The notes beneath the pieces are model-generated. The model was not told where the DNA came from. It made no database searches and saw only the letters and a list, made by a program, of their open reading frames with translations. Both the position numbers and the translations under genes were made by a program. A DNA stretch of 64,000 nt from Symsagittifera roscoffensis (Eukaryota; Xenacoelomorpha; Acoela; Convolutidae). Positions within the stretch are counted from its first letter, which is position 1; each line of letters begins with the position of its first letter. The stretch lies in contig NC_087066.1 in assembly GCF_963678635.1 (NCBI RefSeq), positions 67,529,477-67,593,476 of the forward strand, written 5' to 3'. Positions 22,333 to 32,177 of this stretch are shown piece after piece.

Positions 22333-25159
22333 AGTAGTAGATGTTGGAGCTGAAGTGGGGGGGGGGGGGGGGGGGGGGGTGCATGGCGGACCCCATGTAT
22401 TAAGATACGTTATAGATTTCCGGTCCGCCATGCTATGTATTAAGATTGGGTATAGAGTGTACAATGTATTAAGATAGGGAATACCGATGGTAAGGTTTCA
22501 GTGTGATGGTAAGATAAAGAAAAACGAAATTTTTTTGGTTTTTGTCTAATTTTTTCGCAAAAATCTCGGCGCGCGTTACCTAATTGGGTACAGTTAATTG
22601 TTAATTACGTGTAGAATAAAGGTTATGTATTTAGTTTTTTTGGTGCATGGTAAGTCAGTGGTAAGAGATTTTGTGCAAAAACTTGGAATTTTTATGAAAA
22701 AATTTTCAAAAAAAACTTCAAAACACGATAAGGTTAGCTATTATTTGACCTAAATTATTAAATAATCTTACTTTCTATCTAATTGAAACAATGCTGAAAC
22801 CTACTAAAACTTCGAAAAAATTCAAATTTTTTTGAGAAAAAATTGCAAAAATTTCAAGTATTTGGAAAAAATTGCAGAAATCTCATAATTTTGGCTAATG
22901 TATTGTTGCTTTTGATCTAATTATAAACATACTTTTACGTATTGATTTTAAAAATAAGCTAAGACTGTATGTTAATTGGCATTATGTTGAGACAATGATA
23001 CAAACTTTTTCAACAATTTTTTCTCAAAATATTGAAATACGATGAAGTTTACCTTAATTTGAGCTAAATATTTGGTTATACAATGCTCTAAACAGTGAAA
23101 AGAAGGTTCATAGTAGCAGAATCATTATTGAAACTTCCGGAAAACAGTGAAATTAGTCGTAATATTCGAGAAGGTAAAATAAAATTAATCAAATTTACAT
23201 GAAATTTTCCATTTCGAACCTTTTAATTTGGTTTTTAACTGTTTTTTTTGTCCAGTTCAGGGATTATTTTAGGAATCTAAATTCAAATGAACATTAAGGG
23301 TAATATCCTATGAAATTTTTAAATCAAACTCCATTTTTTTCTCATTGAATTACCCAAATTTGTACAAAAATTACAACTTGTGAGAAATTTTTCATGTTAA
23401 AAATTAGAAATGTCTGATTATTGATAAAAAAAATGAACAGTTTATTGCTAAATTTGTTTAAAATGGGATAAATGTTTCTTAAAAATTTATTCGATATTGG
23501 CTCAAATTCAACAAAAACTTCTTCATAACTGATGATTATCTCTCTGTTGCTTCTGCAACATAACTTTCAAGATTTTCCGTAGAGTTTTTCCATGTTTTAA
23601 AGTTATTCTTGCTTTCTGTTTAAAACATGTTTTCACTATTGAACACACTTTACTAGAAAATTTAGTCAAAACTGGAGAATTTAGGAGGGAAATAGTATCA
23701 ATTGAACGAACAATTTGCTAGCAGAGATGAAATTAGAACTGATACCGTATGATTTTTACAATAAAAAATGTTAATATCTTCCTCGAGGTTCCCCTGTTCA
23801 GTTGCTATTGTAAACTATTTAAGCAAAAATACACATTTTGGAATCATTAACTATCACTTTTCTTGCAAAATAGTTATTAACTCGCTTTTTTTCTTAATTT
23901 ATGACGGAAATTTTCTCAAAAATATCCAAGTGAGAAAGAATTGGTGCTAGTTAAAGCATTCAAAAATATATGCAAACATTGAGAATATGAAGGTGTATTT
24001 TTACGATCTAAGAACAAATTAGGAGCAGCTCTATTAGTTATAATCTGAAAATCTCCGGAAATACGCAAGAGAACCTAGTTCCTAACATCTACAATATAAA
24101 AACTTCTGAAAGAGCGAGTCTAAAAAAATTGATTTAGCAAAGCAAAGCAAGGTGCAAACTGGAACAATTGTGTAATTTTCCAATTTTTATTTAGAAAAAA
24201 ACTCTATGTAGTAAAAATGTAGTAATGTATTGTATATAGTGATGTGTATTCTATGTAGTATTGTGTAGCAAGGAAAAGTAGATCTTCAAAGCAAGTTTTC
24301 GATTTATGCTTTATGTATCTTCTTCCAAAAGATGTCGAATTGGGTTTGCTTTTCAAAAATTATCTTCAAAACATTTGATCTTTCATATAAAGTACCAAAT
24401 ATATCAAATGATAACAGTTTTTTCTAATGAATTACGGATAAATATAAGACTTTGAGAATTTTTATGTCGGATTTTTTCTCAAGATATACTTTATAAGCTA
24501 AATTTTAGTAAAAGTATCTCAAATCTCTTAAGGATCAAATTGAGTTTCTATCTCATTTTAGCATTTTCTCAATTTCTGCTTCATCTACTATCTACCAAAT
24601 GAATCCAATTTGAGCAAATTTTTACTTGAAAATTGAGTTTTAGATGGAAAAATGTATCGTTTCAACGAACGATCAATAATCCGAAGCTGAATTAATACCA
24701 TAAACCCTTTACTAAAAAGCTTTAAAGGATTTTCTCAAGCTCATAACTGTATAGTGCTGTTTTAAATCTGAATTTCTATTTTAGACTAAATTTTTAGTTG
24801 GAATGATGTATATCATTATCTTGAAACTTTCAAAGTTTAGCAAAATATACATTTTTTCCAGGTCATTTATCAATTTCTTTTCTGAAATCATCAAAAAATC
24901 AATAGAAAAACATAATTCTTAATAAGTCAAACCACATTATCTGCTTAAAAAGCTCTGCTCTATGAACACTTTTACAAGCACTAAACAAGGAAAACTTTAA
25001 AATAGCAACTACAAAAAACCTTTCAATTAGTTGATGTTTTCCAAATATCCAAGTTTTACAATTTTTAGGCGAATACTTAAATACTCATTAGCATTTGTTA
25101 TGCACTTTACTACAAATTTATCACAACAAATCTCCGCAAGCTTGCAACCAAGGGAGTTT

Positions 25160-25639
25160 TTACTGTTGATTAAAAATTTTCGGATCGAGTTCCATGGAAA
25201 GCTTCACGACGATTTGAACTCGATTTTTGCTGTCTTTAACATCAATCAAAACCTTTGAATAAAAAAATAAATGACAGTTCAAGTAATGTAATGAAAACAC
25301 TGTATAATTACTGACTAGATTTGTTACAATTGCTGAGACTTTTCAGATTCAGTAAAAACTAATAATCATAGTAATTTCTAAGTTTTTAAAAAAAAAACTT
25401 AAAAATTTTACCTTTTCCTGAAGTGTGTTTGGAGTTTGCTGAGCACATAATTTAATATTATGCTGAGAATGCTTCTTCTTGAAATGATTAGCGAGTTCCT
25501 CGCTGCTATAAGTATAAAAATTACAGTTAGAACACTTCAAAACACCACATGTACTACGATGTCTTGATGCATCTTTGTGAGTGTAATCCCTGCCACATTC
25601 AAGACATGCAACTCTTTCGTTTCTATTGTGTGAAGGCAT
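25160..25639 (-). CDS. two-finger zinc protein, left TIR copy (two exons)
   Basis: Exon 1 25639-25412, intron 25411-25253 (GTAAAA to CAAAG), exon 2 25252-25160, giving about 106 residues. The first finger is C2HC (CLECGRDYTHKDASRHRSTC, CX2CX11HX3C). The second is C2H2 (CX2CX12HX4H, with CSNCNFYTYSSEELANHF). Exon 2 adds a short tail with VLIDVKDSKNRVQIVVKLSM, which looks like two beta strands. The paired fingers suggest nucleic-acid or protein binding, perhaps regulation of the element or host, but no function can be assigned. A cluster of CCAAT boxes (25825-26178) lies upstream. An almost identical copy sits in the other TIR. Confidence 0.75.
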
Positions 25640-25824
25640 CTCAATAGTAATGAAAAATTAAATGGGAGATTTAAAATGTACCAAATTTTTAGATAAGGTG
25701 AGTTGAATAGCCTCAAAAAATGAATAAAAGTAAATAATAACAGCAAACTTATTAACCAATTGTTTTTAACGAGAAAGAAAATCAGAATGGATATGCTATT
25801 TAGCCTAGCTGAAATAAAAATCAT

Positions 25825-26178
25825 CCAATCTAACCATGGAATTTTTAAAAGTATCAACCAATCAGAATCGAGCATTAATTACAAGGAAACTTTTATCTTT
25901 TCTGATATCAACCAATCAGAATTGAGCTTCAATAGTCATGTGATTTTCGACAAATTCAATGTCCACCAAACAGAATTGAGCTTCAAAAGTCATGTAATTT
26001 TCAGCAAATTCAATGTCAACCTATCAGAATTGAGCTTCAAAAGTCATGAAATTTTCAAGAAATTTAAAGTCAACCAATCAGAGTTGAGCTCTTCTTCTCA
26101 TGAATTTTTCAACAATTTCTTTAACTTTTGTAGATTTTGAGGATACTTTCACAGACATTATTTGTGTTAATAACCAAT
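25825..26178 (-). promoter_or_regulatory. CCAAT-box repeat cluster upstream of the left zinc-protein gene
   Basis: About six units of roughly 53 bp carry AACCAATCAGAATTGAGCTT or close variants. Intact CCAAT cores are at 25825, 25858, 25912, 26074 and 26174, with degenerate ones near 25966 and 26020. A cluster of CCAAT (NF-Y-type) sites just upstream of a start codon suggests an array promoter. The cluster also gives a long plus-strand open frame (25760-26140), which I read as a by-product of the repeat. Confidence 0.6.
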
Positions 26179-26303
26179 CAGAATGAAGTAATCACAGATT
26201 TTAAACACTTTGTAGATCAGAACCAGACTATGTTTATGAAATTTCTTAATCAATAAATTTTATTGAATTTTTCCAACATAACTAAGATTTGAAGTTTGAT
26301 ACC

Positions 26304-26830
26304 CTAGTGGGATAAATGAGATTTCTTGTCTAGTTTATATTGTTTTTTGATATTCAATTCAAATTTTGAAATTTCGATTAAAATTTTTCCGATTTGTTCT
26401 ATTTCTAACCAGTGAAAAAAGAAATTACCAAAATATACCTTTTTATCTTTTTCTTTTTGGTATATTGTAGTATAAACAACCGGAAGTCTATTAAATTTGG
26501 ATAAACGATCAAAAGATATTCTGACAAATCTGGATTTTGTATTTGTATCAAATTCAAAACAGTAATCGAATTGATGTTCCTTGTCTCCAATTTCTGTTTC
26601 ATAGGCTCTTCCATTGTTTTGTTTTTTACTGATCGTCCACCCAATCTGAGTTAACTCTTCTAAATAAAAACATTGTTGATAAATCTGACAGTACTCTTCT
26701 TTTTTGTAATCTCCTCTCCATCTTTTTAACAAAACTATTGAACTTTCTGTGTTTCTATACAAATTAAAACTTATACAATCTCCATCAACTTCATCTGTCC
26801 ACCACTCTTGTAGTTTTTTTGTAGTAGTTC
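26304..26830 (-). CDS. unrecognised strand-rich protein spanning the TIR inner boundary
   Basis: A minus-strand frame open from about 26820 to 26304 without an ATG at its start (a TGA precedes it), so it is either an exon or a 5'-truncated gene. The C-terminal half reads RFVRISFDRLSKFNRLPVVY, then KVYFGNFFFHWLEIEQIGKI, a strand-strand-helix layout also seen in the proteins at 27376-27927 and 32178-32765. The inner end of the TIR falls inside this frame at 26561-26567, so the other TIR carries only the C-terminal half. The layout recalls PC4-like single-stranded-DNA-binding proteins, but no residue signature proves it. Confidence 0.5.
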
Positions 26831-27375
26831 AATTTTAAAATCTGATAAATGTTCAATTCAGACATTTAAAACGCTTTTGATGGAAACATTTTTCTTACTG
26901 AAATATATGAAGAAACTTAAAAAACTCGAATTGTTTTTATCATTTTTAAAGTATTTTGAAATAACAGTCACCGTAAATATTTTTTAATTGTTTAGAGTCT
27001 AATTAGTTTCAAGGAAATTCATGTAGTCAATAAAAACCTCAAACTAAGGCAGAAAAAAATTGAAAACAACCAATAAAATTCAAAAAATCTTAAAAACTAA
27101 TGATAATGTTTTCAACTAAATATACATTCTTGTTTGTAATTTTCTTAAATTGAAGCAAAATTTAGCTAAACTTTGATAAAAACAGTTATTAAATAAATTT
27201 ATCTGTAATTTCATAAATAAATACTGGAAAGTGTTTTATGTCAATTTCGATAAAATTGTATGTTTTGTCTGACTTTTCCTCAGATATTATAGCTTTAAAT
27301 ATACACTTTAGTGAGAAAAAATAGTTTTGAACCAATAATATCTCAATTACCAAACATGCAAAACATCACAAAGCT
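26831..27375. other. AT-rich spacer, no gene seen
   Basis: Low-complexity A/T-rich DNA between two minus-strand genes of the element. No frame, promoter motif or repeat stands out. Confidence 0.4.
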
Positions 27376-27927
27376 TTACTGAGGTTTACAATTATCAACA
27401 AACATAAAGTCTCCTAATATTTGGGACAGTTCTTTGAATTCATTCAAAGTATAGTTGACATATGCAACTTGCTTCAAGTCTTCATTATCCTTTGCAGCGA
27501 AGAGTCGAATCTGAATGTAGGGTGGCTTGCTCACGTTGTACTTCTTGATTGTGACACACACCCTCCTCATGTTGTACGTTGCTATTTCATATACTCTATT
27601 ACAGATGTCGAGCTCCTGATCCATAGTTGATTCTCTGCCAGATTTGGCTTCATATATAGGTACGAGTCCAAGATTTTCAGCATCGTGAATAATAGTATTC
27701 CGTATTGCGGATATTGCTTCGCCTTCTTTTTCACTAAGATAGACTTGTTGAGACTTTTCAAATTGTCCCAAATCATTTATTTTTAATAGTTGAAAGCACG
27801 GTTCCAAGCATATTTTTCCCTTGTAGGATTTTTGAAACCAAACAAATCTCCCAATTTTTTTTTGATTTTTTGAAAATTCAATATAGTTGGAACTATCAAC
27901 TTTTCTCGAGTACATTTTGAAGAACAA
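27376..27927 (-). CDS. unrecognised 183-residue element protein, possibly PC4-like
   Basis: Complete frame with ATG at 27927 (an alternative ATG is four codons in) and TAA at 27376. The C-terminal third reads RRVCVTIKKYN, then PPYIQIRLFAAKDNE and AYVNYTLNEFKELSQILGDF: beta strands followed by a helix, as in the DNA-binding half of PC4-type coactivators. An N-terminal segment (NYIEFSKNQKKIGRFVWFQK) may repeat the fold. A single-stranded-DNA-binding role would suit an element that replicates by protein-primed synthesis, but this is inference. It is transcribed divergently from the gene at 28120 with only 192 bp between them. Confidence 0.6.
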   Translation of the reverse strand: MFFKMYSRKVDSSNYIEFSKNQKKIGRFVWFQKSYKGKICLEPCFQLLKINDLGQFEKSQQVYLSEKEGEAISAIRNTIIHDAENLGLVPIYEAKSGRESTMDQELDICNRVYEIATYNMRRVCVTIKKYNVSKPPYIQIRLFAAKDNEDLKQVAYVNYTLNEFKELSQILGDFMFVDNCKPQ

Positions 27928-28119
27928 ACTGATCAGATGAGGAGAAATGAGAGAAATGACTTTGAGTTTAAATGAAAATGGAAGTAAGCAGTATGAGTCA
28001 TCGCCGTTTCCATATATGGAAGTAGTACCAAATATGCAAGGATTTCCCTATATGGAAGCTGCGTAGGCGTTAATACTACTATATAACTCCACCATTTTCT
28101 GCAAAAATCATTTTTCCCA
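27928..28119. promoter_or_regulatory. divergent promoter with AP-1-like and CArG-like sites and a TATA box
   Basis: TGAGTCA (27994-28000) matches the AP-1 consensus. CCATATATGG (28010-28019) is a perfect SRF CArG box, with a second near-match CCCTATATGG at about 28047. CTATATAACTC (about 28080) is a plausible TATA box about 40 bp before the ATG of the plus-strand gene. The combination resembles immediate-early, signal-responsive promoters. It serves the genes on both sides by position. Confidence 0.6.
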
Positions 28120-28764
28120 ATGGCAGCTGCTATGTGTCAAGCTCTTCCCAGCTTTTATTCAGATTATAATAGTAAATCATTGTTTATTTCTGTTTCCAAC
28201 GATTTTTACGAAAAATACATAGTAACCCAAGATTATTGCGTCTCTACTCACGATTCTTTCTGTTTCTTGGGAAATTGCAAATTTCATATAATTTTAATTG
28301 GAACTTCCCTTAGCCAAATTCTTCAGAGATTAGATATATATCAATACATATATCAAGAAATTGATTGTCTTTACACTTTGTACAAGCATAGATTCTTTTC
28401 AAGTATTGTCACATCAAGTGGGGAAGTCTTCAATCAGCTTAGTTGTGGAGTGCAGCATAATTTACGATGGAAAGGAGCAGAAAAAACACCAAGCGTATCA
28501 AGGAAACGACTTGTTCGCAAAAAGTTCAAAAAACATTATCTAAGTTCTTATCAAAAACTTGCATCTACGCAAACTCTTGGCTCAGCATTTTTAGACAGAA
28601 TTCGTAAAGTACAAAACTCAAAATATGAACATGATTTGTTAAAAATAATTGACTGTTTTATTGATGGTTATGGATTTGTAAATAGTGATCATGTCAATTT
28701 TTCAATAAAAAAACTTCTGATATTCCATCTATTTTCTCTCATATGTTTACAAAGTTACCATTAA
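28120..28764 (+). CDS. unrecognised 214-residue element protein
   Basis: ATG at 28120, about 40 bp after a TATA-like box. The N-terminal half is mixed and Cys-containing (CVSTHDSFCFLGNCKFHIIL). The middle is strongly basic (SRKRLVRKKFKKHY). A conserved C-terminal segment follows (ASTQTLGSAFLDRIRKVQNS and HDLLKIIDCFIDGYGFVNSD). A second copy of only that C-terminal segment lies at 30158-30326, so it was duplicated within the element and conserved at the protein level. I do not recognise the family. Confidence 0.6.
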   Translation: MAAAMCQALPSFYSDYNSKSLFISVSNDFYEKYIVTQDYCVSTHDSFCFLGNCKFHIILIGTSLSQILQRLDIYQYIYQEIDCLYTLYKHRFFSSIVTSSGEVFNQLSCGVQHNLRWKGAEKTPSVSRKRLVRKKFKKHYLSSYQKLASTQTLGSAFLDRIRKVQNSKYEHDLLKIIDCFIDGYGFVNSDHVNFSIKKLLIFHLFSLICLQSYH

Positions 28765-28844
28765 TTACCGAAACAAAAATCACCGTTGTCAAAAACATTT
28801 GCAAAAAAAATTTCAATCATGTAAGAAAGATGTAATATTTCTTT

Positions 28845-29125
28845 TGATTTTCAAAAAGTTGCAAAAAATCATTTCAATTTTTTTAAACAAATTGTATTAA
28901 GTGTTTGAATTTTTTTTGACATCATGCGAAAAATGTTTCAACTTTTTTGAGAAGATGCGAAAAGTGTTTTACTTTTTTTAACAAGATGTGAAAACTGTTT
29001 CACTTTTTCACTACAAATGCGAAAAGTGTTTTACTTTTTTCGACAAAATGAGAAAAGTGTTTTACTTTTTTTTTCGACAAAATGCGAAAAGTGTTTCAAT
29101 TTTTTCTACAAAAAGCTAAAAGTGT
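28845..29125. repeat. minisatellite, unit about 35-45 bp
   Basis: Six or more units of the form ATGCGAAAAGTGTTTYACTTTTTT separated by CGACAA or ACAAG. It lies directly downstream of the 28120-28764 gene. A related array follows the duplicated gene fragment at 30340. Confidence 0.7.
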
Positions 29126-29376
29126 GTACAAGATGCAATATCGATTAGGTAACTTTTTACTTGCGTACAGTTTTTCTAGTGTTTTTCCGAATTTTTGTGC
29201 AAAAATTAATCAAACTTTTTAACATGTGTGCGAGTTCGGAGCACTTAACTAAGTTCTAATTGTTTTTCAATGGTTTACCTTGAATCTCTCATCTATTCTC
29301 ATAATTAAAATGAAAATGAAGAAATTAATTACAGAAAACGAAGTCAAAACCAAACAACCTTTATTTACAAAAACAT

Positions 29377-29691
29377 TTAATCAAAGTACTGTCGAGCAGC
29401 AGAAGAGTTCTGGAGGTTCTCTATAGAACGCAGAGCTGGACGAGGTTCCATTGCTGGTGGTTGTTGTGGAACTGGAGGTGTCATTGTTTCTGAGAAACCC
29501 TCATCTTCATCTATTGTGATGGGGTTTTCGACTGATCCTTCCTCCCAAGGAAAGAGGAAGTCGTCGACTGGTTGAGCCACAAATCTTGAGTACATAAGGT
29601 TGCTGTTTTGCACTGAGAAGATCATTTTGAGCAATAAGATGGCCAAAAGAGCAAAAACAAAAAAGAACTGAGAGGAGGGGGAACCATACAA
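29377..29691 (-). CDS. acidic proline-rich element protein, short paralogue
   Basis: Shares KMIFSVQN.NLM at its start and DDFLFPWEEGSV.NPITI, EDEGFSE and ALRSIENLQN at its end with the longer protein at 31154-31651. It lacks about 78 internal residues, an in-frame loss. By comparison the likely start is the ATG at 29625, giving about 83 residues; starting at 29691 would add a hydrophobic stretch (FFFVFALLAILLL) that the paralogue does not have. The acidic, Pro-rich character suggests a disordered adaptor or activation domain. No function is known. Confidence 0.6.
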   Translation of the reverse strand: MYGSPSSQFFFVFALLAILLLKMIFSVQNSNLMYSRFVAQPVDDFLFPWEEGSVENPITIDEDEGFSETMTPPVPQQPPAMEPRPALRSIENLQNSSAARQYFD

Positions 29692-29856
29692 AAAATAAGT
29701 TGAAATTAGGATATTTAGAGCTGAGAGAGGAGGTAGTGGACGATAGTTAAGTTGAAAATAAAATGATTTTTAGTTAAGAGTGAGGGGTATCTTCAACTGG
29801 AGTGTGTAGGTTCAACCTATCAAAATGGATTTTCCTTATTTGGATTGTAGCTGTGT

Positions 29857-29983
29857 CCAATCACATTTCAGTTTCTTTTTATGGTTTTATTATAGAAAAC
29901 TCGGGTCCAATCGGAAACGAAGTTACACATTGTCGTTTCCAATCACAAAAATGTTCATTTTTGTTCAAGTTGTCGTATCCAAT
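29857..29983 (-). promoter_or_regulatory. CCAAT-box cluster upstream of the short acidic-protein gene
   Basis: Four CCAAT cores at 29857, 29907, 29939 and 29979, spaced 30-50 bp, lie 160-290 bp upstream of the gene. The same block recurs before the paralogue at 31924-32007. Confidence 0.55.
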
Positions 29984-30157
29984 CAGAGGAACCTTTTAAG
30001 GTTTTAAGTCTTCCAAATAAGTAAAAATGTACACAAAAGCAATCGCAAAAATAAAATACCAAAAGTTGTTTGCTGTAAAAATAAGAAATATTGCCGATAT
30101 AAGTAACAAAAGAAGGAAAATTAATAAAAGTAGCATCTCTGCAATTTTTTCATTTCT

Positions 30158-30326
30158 GATCAGGAACTTGCGTCCACTCAGACTCTTGGATCAGTTTTTT
30201 TGGAAAGGATTCGAAAAGTTCAAAACTCAAAGTATAAGACTGACTTGTTGAAAATTGTTGATTGTTTTATTGATGGTTTTGGTACCGTAAATAGTGAGCG
30301 TATCAATTTTTCTATTAATAAATGAA
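30158..30326 (+). pseudogene. 3' fragment of a paralogue of the 28120 gene
   Basis: The frame reads SDQELASTQTLGSVFLERIR and on to a TGA, matching the C-terminal segment of the 28120-28764 protein closely. There is no start codon, and the N-terminal two thirds is missing. It adjoins a minisatellite of the same type as the one following the full gene, so a block of gene end plus repeat was duplicated. Confidence 0.75.
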
Positions 30327-30339
30327 TACTTGTTAATAA

Positions 30340-31020
30340 AAATTTTGTCAAAATTGTTTTTATTTAAATCAAGAGTTTTTTTCGCAAGATGCAAATTTTG
30401 TTTTGATTTTTTCAACACGTTCGCAAAAATTTAATTAAAATTTTTTACAAGATGCAAAAATTGTTTTGGTTTTTTCAACAAGTGTGCAAAAATTTTCAAC
30501 AAAATTTTGTGTTAGATGCAAGTTTTTTCGTGATTTTTTTGAAAACAAATGCAAAAATCTAACTTATTTTTTCTTATTCATTTGCAAAAATTGCAAAATT
30601 TTATTGTAAAAAACTTGTTAAATTAATGCTGAAAATTTTTCATAATTGCTGACTTTGAGTACTATTCCCTATCTTAATACATTGTTTTTCCAATATTTTT
30701 GATCAATCTACATGCAAAAAAGAGATTTTTTTTATGATCAAAATTAAAACAAAGATTTTCATTTTAATTAATTATTAACAGTGCAAGAAAATCCTCTTTC
30801 AGTTTTCTTTAAAATGCGAAAATATTTAATGAAATTTTTCTTAATTTGCGAGATTTTCTTTGATTTTTTTAACAAGTGTGCAAAAAAAATTATGAAAAGT
30901 TTTGCATGGTGCAAAAATTAATGTAAAGTTTTTAACATGCTTGCAAAAATTGGTTTAATTTTTTTGCCATCTTTCTAACAAAATTCTATAAAAGTATTTA
31001 CCAGATGCATAATTAGTTTC
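30340..31020. repeat. degenerate minisatellite with an internal copy of the terminal motif
   Basis: Recurring ACAAGATGCAAAAATTGTTTTG, written with variation, and CAACAAGTGTGCAAAAATTTT blocks at 30340-30560 and 30830-31020. At 30664-30683 the sequence ATTCCCTATCTTAATACATT equals part of the right TIR tip (36942 onward), in the same orientation. No gene. Confidence 0.6.
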
Positions 31021-31153
31021 ATTTTTAAAAAAATTTTACCATTGAAATTTCTTAATAAACTTTTCTATGATCTCTTTGTTCCTATCTCTTGAAAATGAAT
31101 TTACTAGATGTAAAACAATTAAATTACAAAGCACAAGATAGTAACCAATTTAT

Positions 31154-31651
31154 TTACAAATCAAAGAGCTGTCGAGCAGCTGAGTTCTCAAAATTTTGCA
31201 AGTTCTCAATGGACCGCAAAGCTTTTCTTGCCTCCATCACTGGTGGTTCGCTGACTGGAGTTCTTGGCTCAGAGAACCCCTCATCCTCTTCGATGGTAAT
31301 TGGGTTGTCCACAGATCCCTCTTCCCAAGGAAAGAGGAAATCGTCGAATGGTTGGGTTACATATCTAGAGTCAGGAATTTCGGGGTACTTCATTCCCACA
31401 TGCTCGGCCACTTCCTCCATCATTTGCATTTCTCCATGTTGATTTTCTGTAGGAGGTACTTGCGTTATATGATGTTCGTTAAAATCCCTTCGCATCACTT
31501 CCACCATATGCCAGACTTGGATTGGGATGTCCATTCGTGCCAGAAAAACTCCACAAACTGTTTCTCGCACTTGGATTTGTACTAAATCAGCCGAAAATTC
31601 CACCGAGAACATAAGGTTGTTGTTTTGTACTGAGAAGATCATTTTGAGCAA
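31154..31651 (-). CDS. acidic proline-rich element protein, long paralogue (165 residues)
   Basis: Complete frame starting MLKMIFSVQNNNLMFS. The middle part (about residues 20-95) includes ADLVQIQVRETVCGVFLARM and WHMVEVMRRDFNEHH, likely a small folded domain. An acidic tail follows with DDFLFPWEEGSV and PITIEEDEGFSE, then ALRSIENLQNFENSAARQLF. It is the full-length form of the short protein at 29377-29691. No family is recognised. A cluster of CCAAT boxes lies 270-360 bp upstream. Confidence 0.65.
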   Translation of the reverse strand: MLKMIFSVQNNNLMFSVEFSADLVQIQVRETVCGVFLARMDIPIQVWHMVEVMRRDFNEHHITQVPPTENQHGEMQMMEEVAEHVGMKYPEIPDSRYVTQPFDDFLFPWEEGSVDNPITIEEDEGFSEPRTPVSEPPVMEARKALRSIENLQNFENSAARQLFDL

Positions 31652-31923
31652 TACGTTGAGTAAATGATTAAAAATAAGATTTACAGTTGAGAGGGAGAAA
31701 GTTGCCGGTAGTTATGTTGAAATTTTTGTATTTAGAGCTGAGAGAGGAGGTAGTTGACGGTAGTTAAGTTGAAAATAAAATGATTTTTAGTTAAGAGAGA
31801 GGGGTACCTTCAACTGGAACGTGTGGGCTTAATCAATCAGAATGAATTTTCCTTATTTGGATTGTAGTCGTGTCCAACCAGATTTTAGTTTCTTTTTATT
31901 GAATTCTTATAGAAAACTCGTGT

Positions 31924-32007
31924 CCAATTGGAAACAAAGCTCCATTTTACACATTGTCGTTTCCAATCACAAAAATGTCCATTTTTGTTCAAGTTGTTGT
32001 ATCCAAT
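31924..32007 (-). promoter_or_regulatory. CCAAT-box cluster upstream of the long acidic-protein gene
   Basis: CCAAT cores at 31924, 31973 and 32003, with weaker forms at about 31830 and 31873. The block 31740-32160 is a diverged copy of 29700-30140, including the CCAAT cluster, so promoter and gene were duplicated together. Confidence 0.55.
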
Positions 32008-32177
32008 CAGAGGAACCTTTCAAGGAATTAAGTCTTCCAAATAAGTAAAAATATACACAAAAGCAATCGCAAAAATAAATGACCAAAAGTTGTTTGCTGT
32101 AAAAATAAGAAATATTGCCGATATAAGTAACAAAAGAAGAAAAATTAATAAAAGTAGCATCTCTGCTAGTCTTCTCA

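Larger units (their letters stand above)
22333..26567. repeat. left terminal inverted repeat, 4235 bp
   Basis: Inverse of 32921-37086. Near the tip it has a run of 23 G (22357-22379), then three copies of TGTATTAAGAT (about 22396-22475) and a CGGCGCGCG island (about 22567). The inner end lies within a coding frame at AGTAATC (26561-26567). It contains the zinc-protein gene at 25160-25639 and about 2.8 kb of AT-rich DNA without genes (22500-25100). Relative to the right copy it carries about 135 extra bases near 24410-24545. Confidence 0.9.

Noticed and set aside
25760-26140. 126-codon plus-strand frame with repeated NQSELSF.SHVIF units (and its mirror at 33347-33727)
   Set aside because: It is the translation of the CCAAT-bearing DNA repeat upstream of the zinc-protein gene, on the opposite strand; the repeat is at DNA level and there is no other support for coding.
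22333-26567. CRISPR-like array or replication origin in the TIR
   Set aside because: No regular direct repeats with unique spacers; the short repeats are AT-rich and irregular, and the host is eukaryotic.
31154-31651. An intron inside the long acidic-protein gene explaining the short paralogue
   Set aside because: A GT...AG pair could be drawn around the extra 78 codons, but splicing there would shift the frame, whereas the short paralogue keeps it; an in-frame deletion fits better.
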